Assembly (NCBI GenBank): GCA_900550825.1
Contig: URTZ01000122.1
Location: 1 to 6,047, forward strand
Direction of reading: 5' to 3'
Source: an uncultured Collinsella sp.
Lineage (GTDB): Bacteria; Actinomycetota; Coriobacteriia; Coriobacteriales; Coriobacteriaceae
DNA length: 6,047 nucleotides
Below the pieces are notes generated by a model. It saw only the letters and a list, made by a program, of their open reading frames with translations. It was not told the origin of the DNA and ran no database searches. Below, piece by piece: positions 5,269 to 6,047 of the stretch. Each line of letters opens with the position of its first letter. Within the stretch, counting starts at the first letter, position 1. Both the position numbers and the translations under genes were made by a program.

Positions 5269-5369
5269 TGCCCATCCTTTCGAACAACTGCTTTTGCTCG
5301 CAAGTACCTGTCTCGGCCCTGACCAAAGGACAAACTCGCACGTTCATCGATGCGTCCGGTATCCCAGCC

Positions 5370-6008
5370 ATGCAACGGGGTACCATACAGACATTGAAGC
5401 AATTACAGCTGAAAGGCCTTCTTATTCGAACCATCATCCTCTACGCCTCGCGCCATCACGGCAATACGAAAAAGCTCGTGGACGCCATCGTTGAGGCACA
5501 CCCCGAAATCGATACCCTCGACGTGAAGTCACTCGGTAAAAACGAGTACCCCGACCTGCACGAATACCATCTAATCGGCGTCGCCACGGGCATCTATTAC
5601 TCCGAGATCGACAAGGATATGGCACGCGTGCTCACGAACGTGCTGCAGCCGCAGGACAAGGTGTTTGGCCTTATGACCTACGGTGGCAAAAACAAGTGGT
5701 ACAGCAAGGATATCGATGGTATCTGCCGCATGAGGCAGGCCATCTTTATGGGCGTCTACGGCTGCCCCGGCTTTGATACGTGGGGGCCGTTTAAACTCAC
5801 CGGCGGTGTCCAAAAGGGGCACCCGACCGCTGAGGAAATTAAGGGCGCCATCGACTTCTTCGACAAGATCGAAGACGAGTATGGCGACATCATCGTCGAA
5901 GAGTACGCCAAGCGCGAGAAGCGTCTAGCCTACGAAAAGGAGCGTCCTGCGGGAGGTCTTGTGGCCGGCGTCAAGCGCACGGCAAAGAAGATCGCTAACA
6001 AGCTGTAA
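5370..6008 (+). CDS. Flavodoxin family protein
   Basis: A cytoplasmic FMN-binding electron carrier or small flavin oxidoreductase of flavodoxin fold. After a first beta strand (Thr-Ile-Ile-Leu-Tyr) comes the phosphate-binding loop Ser-Arg-His-His-Gly-Asn-Thr at residues 27-33. A Gly-Ile-Tyr-Tyr segment (about 77-80) and Thr-Tyr-Gly-Gly-Lys (about 106-110) lie where flavodoxins contact the flavin ring. The last 35 or so residues are rich in Lys and Arg, beyond the usual domain end. The start is uncertain. ATG 5370 gives 212 residues but lacks a ribosome site; TTG 5394 is also weak; an ATT at 5424, immediately before the conserved strand and 7 bases after GAAAGG, would give 194 residues and best fits the family N-terminus. 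It is divergent from lacX. The partner proteins are unknown. Confidence 0.88.
   Translation: MQRGTIQTLKQLQLKGLLIRTIILYASRHHGNTKKLVDAIVEAHPEIDTLDVKSLGKNEYPDLHEYHLIGVATGIYYSEIDKDMARVLTNVLQPQDKVFGLMTYGGKNKWYSKDIDGICRMRQAIFMGVYGCPGFDTWGPFKLTGGVQKGHPTAEEIKGAIDFFDKIEDEYGDIIVEEYAKREKRLAYEKERPAGGLVAGVKRTAKKIANKL
5411..5416 (+). promoter_or_regulatory. GAAAGG ribosome-site candidate before a possible ATT start
   Basis: GAAAGG at 5411-5416 is well placed (7-base gap) for initiation at ATT 5424, the codon directly ahead of the conserved flavodoxin strand. No ATG, GTG or TTG lies in frame near that point. Rare ATT initiation is known in bacteria, for example infC. Confidence 0.35.
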
Positions 6009-6047
6009 TTGTGAAGGTACTTTTGAGCGTTTAACCCATACGGCGGG

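Noticed and set aside
4354..5322. Open frame (322 codons) on the + strand opposite lacX
   Set aside because: Antisense shadow of lacX, which keeps its catalytic His/His/Glu residues.
5268..5369. Longer flavodoxin start at TTG 5268
   Set aside because: It would overlap the divergent lacX start codon and its ribosome site, and adds residues unlike the flavodoxin fold.

Overview
The window looks like chromosomal DNA from a high-GC Gram-positive gut bacterium. GC-rich third codon positions and a sugar-PTS-rich, tagatose-type gene set suggest Coriobacteriia, most likely Collinsella or a relative. That assignment is an inference; no rRNA or other phylogenetic marker is present.

Layout, left to right. 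(1) The 3' end of a membrane permease, most likely the IIC subunit of a galactitol-family PTS, closed by a strong terminator. (2) galM, a canonical galactose mutarotase on the + strand, ending in a second hairpin. (3) Convergent to galM, an orphan mannose-family PTS IIB protein (AgaB-like) in which the normally phosphorylated active-site histidine is a tyrosine. (4) A complete tRNA-Thr(CGU) gene on the + strand with its own promoter and terminator, divergent from the IIB gene. (5) A minus-strand operon read from about 5268 down to 2721: lacX (aldose-1-epimerase-like), lacC (tagatose-6-phosphate kinase), a C-terminal remnant of a NagA/AgaA-type amino-sugar-6-phosphate deacetylase, and yhcH. It ends in a terminator at 2625-2674. 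(6) Divergent from lacX, a flavodoxin-family gene running to 6008.

The metabolic genes share one theme: galactose-type sugars, their anomers and amino derivatives. A galactitol-type permease would deliver a phosphorylated sugar that can become tagatose 6-phosphate, LacC would phosphorylate that, and GalM and LacX would handle anomers. YhcH proteins are metalloproteins linked to sialic acid and other sugar catabolism. The aldolase, isomerase and deaminase needed to complete a route are not in the window. The deacetylase has been reduced to about its last 46 codons, and the IIB protein has lost its phosphorylatable residue, so the locus shows signs of remodelling or decay.

I see no CRISPR array, no insertion sequence and no clear new defence or mobile system. 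The observations most worth a second look are the His-to-Tyr IIB protein, the deacetylase scar, a short overlapping ORF with a strong ribosome binding site in front of the IIB gene, and the unresolved, possibly ATT, start of the flavodoxin gene.
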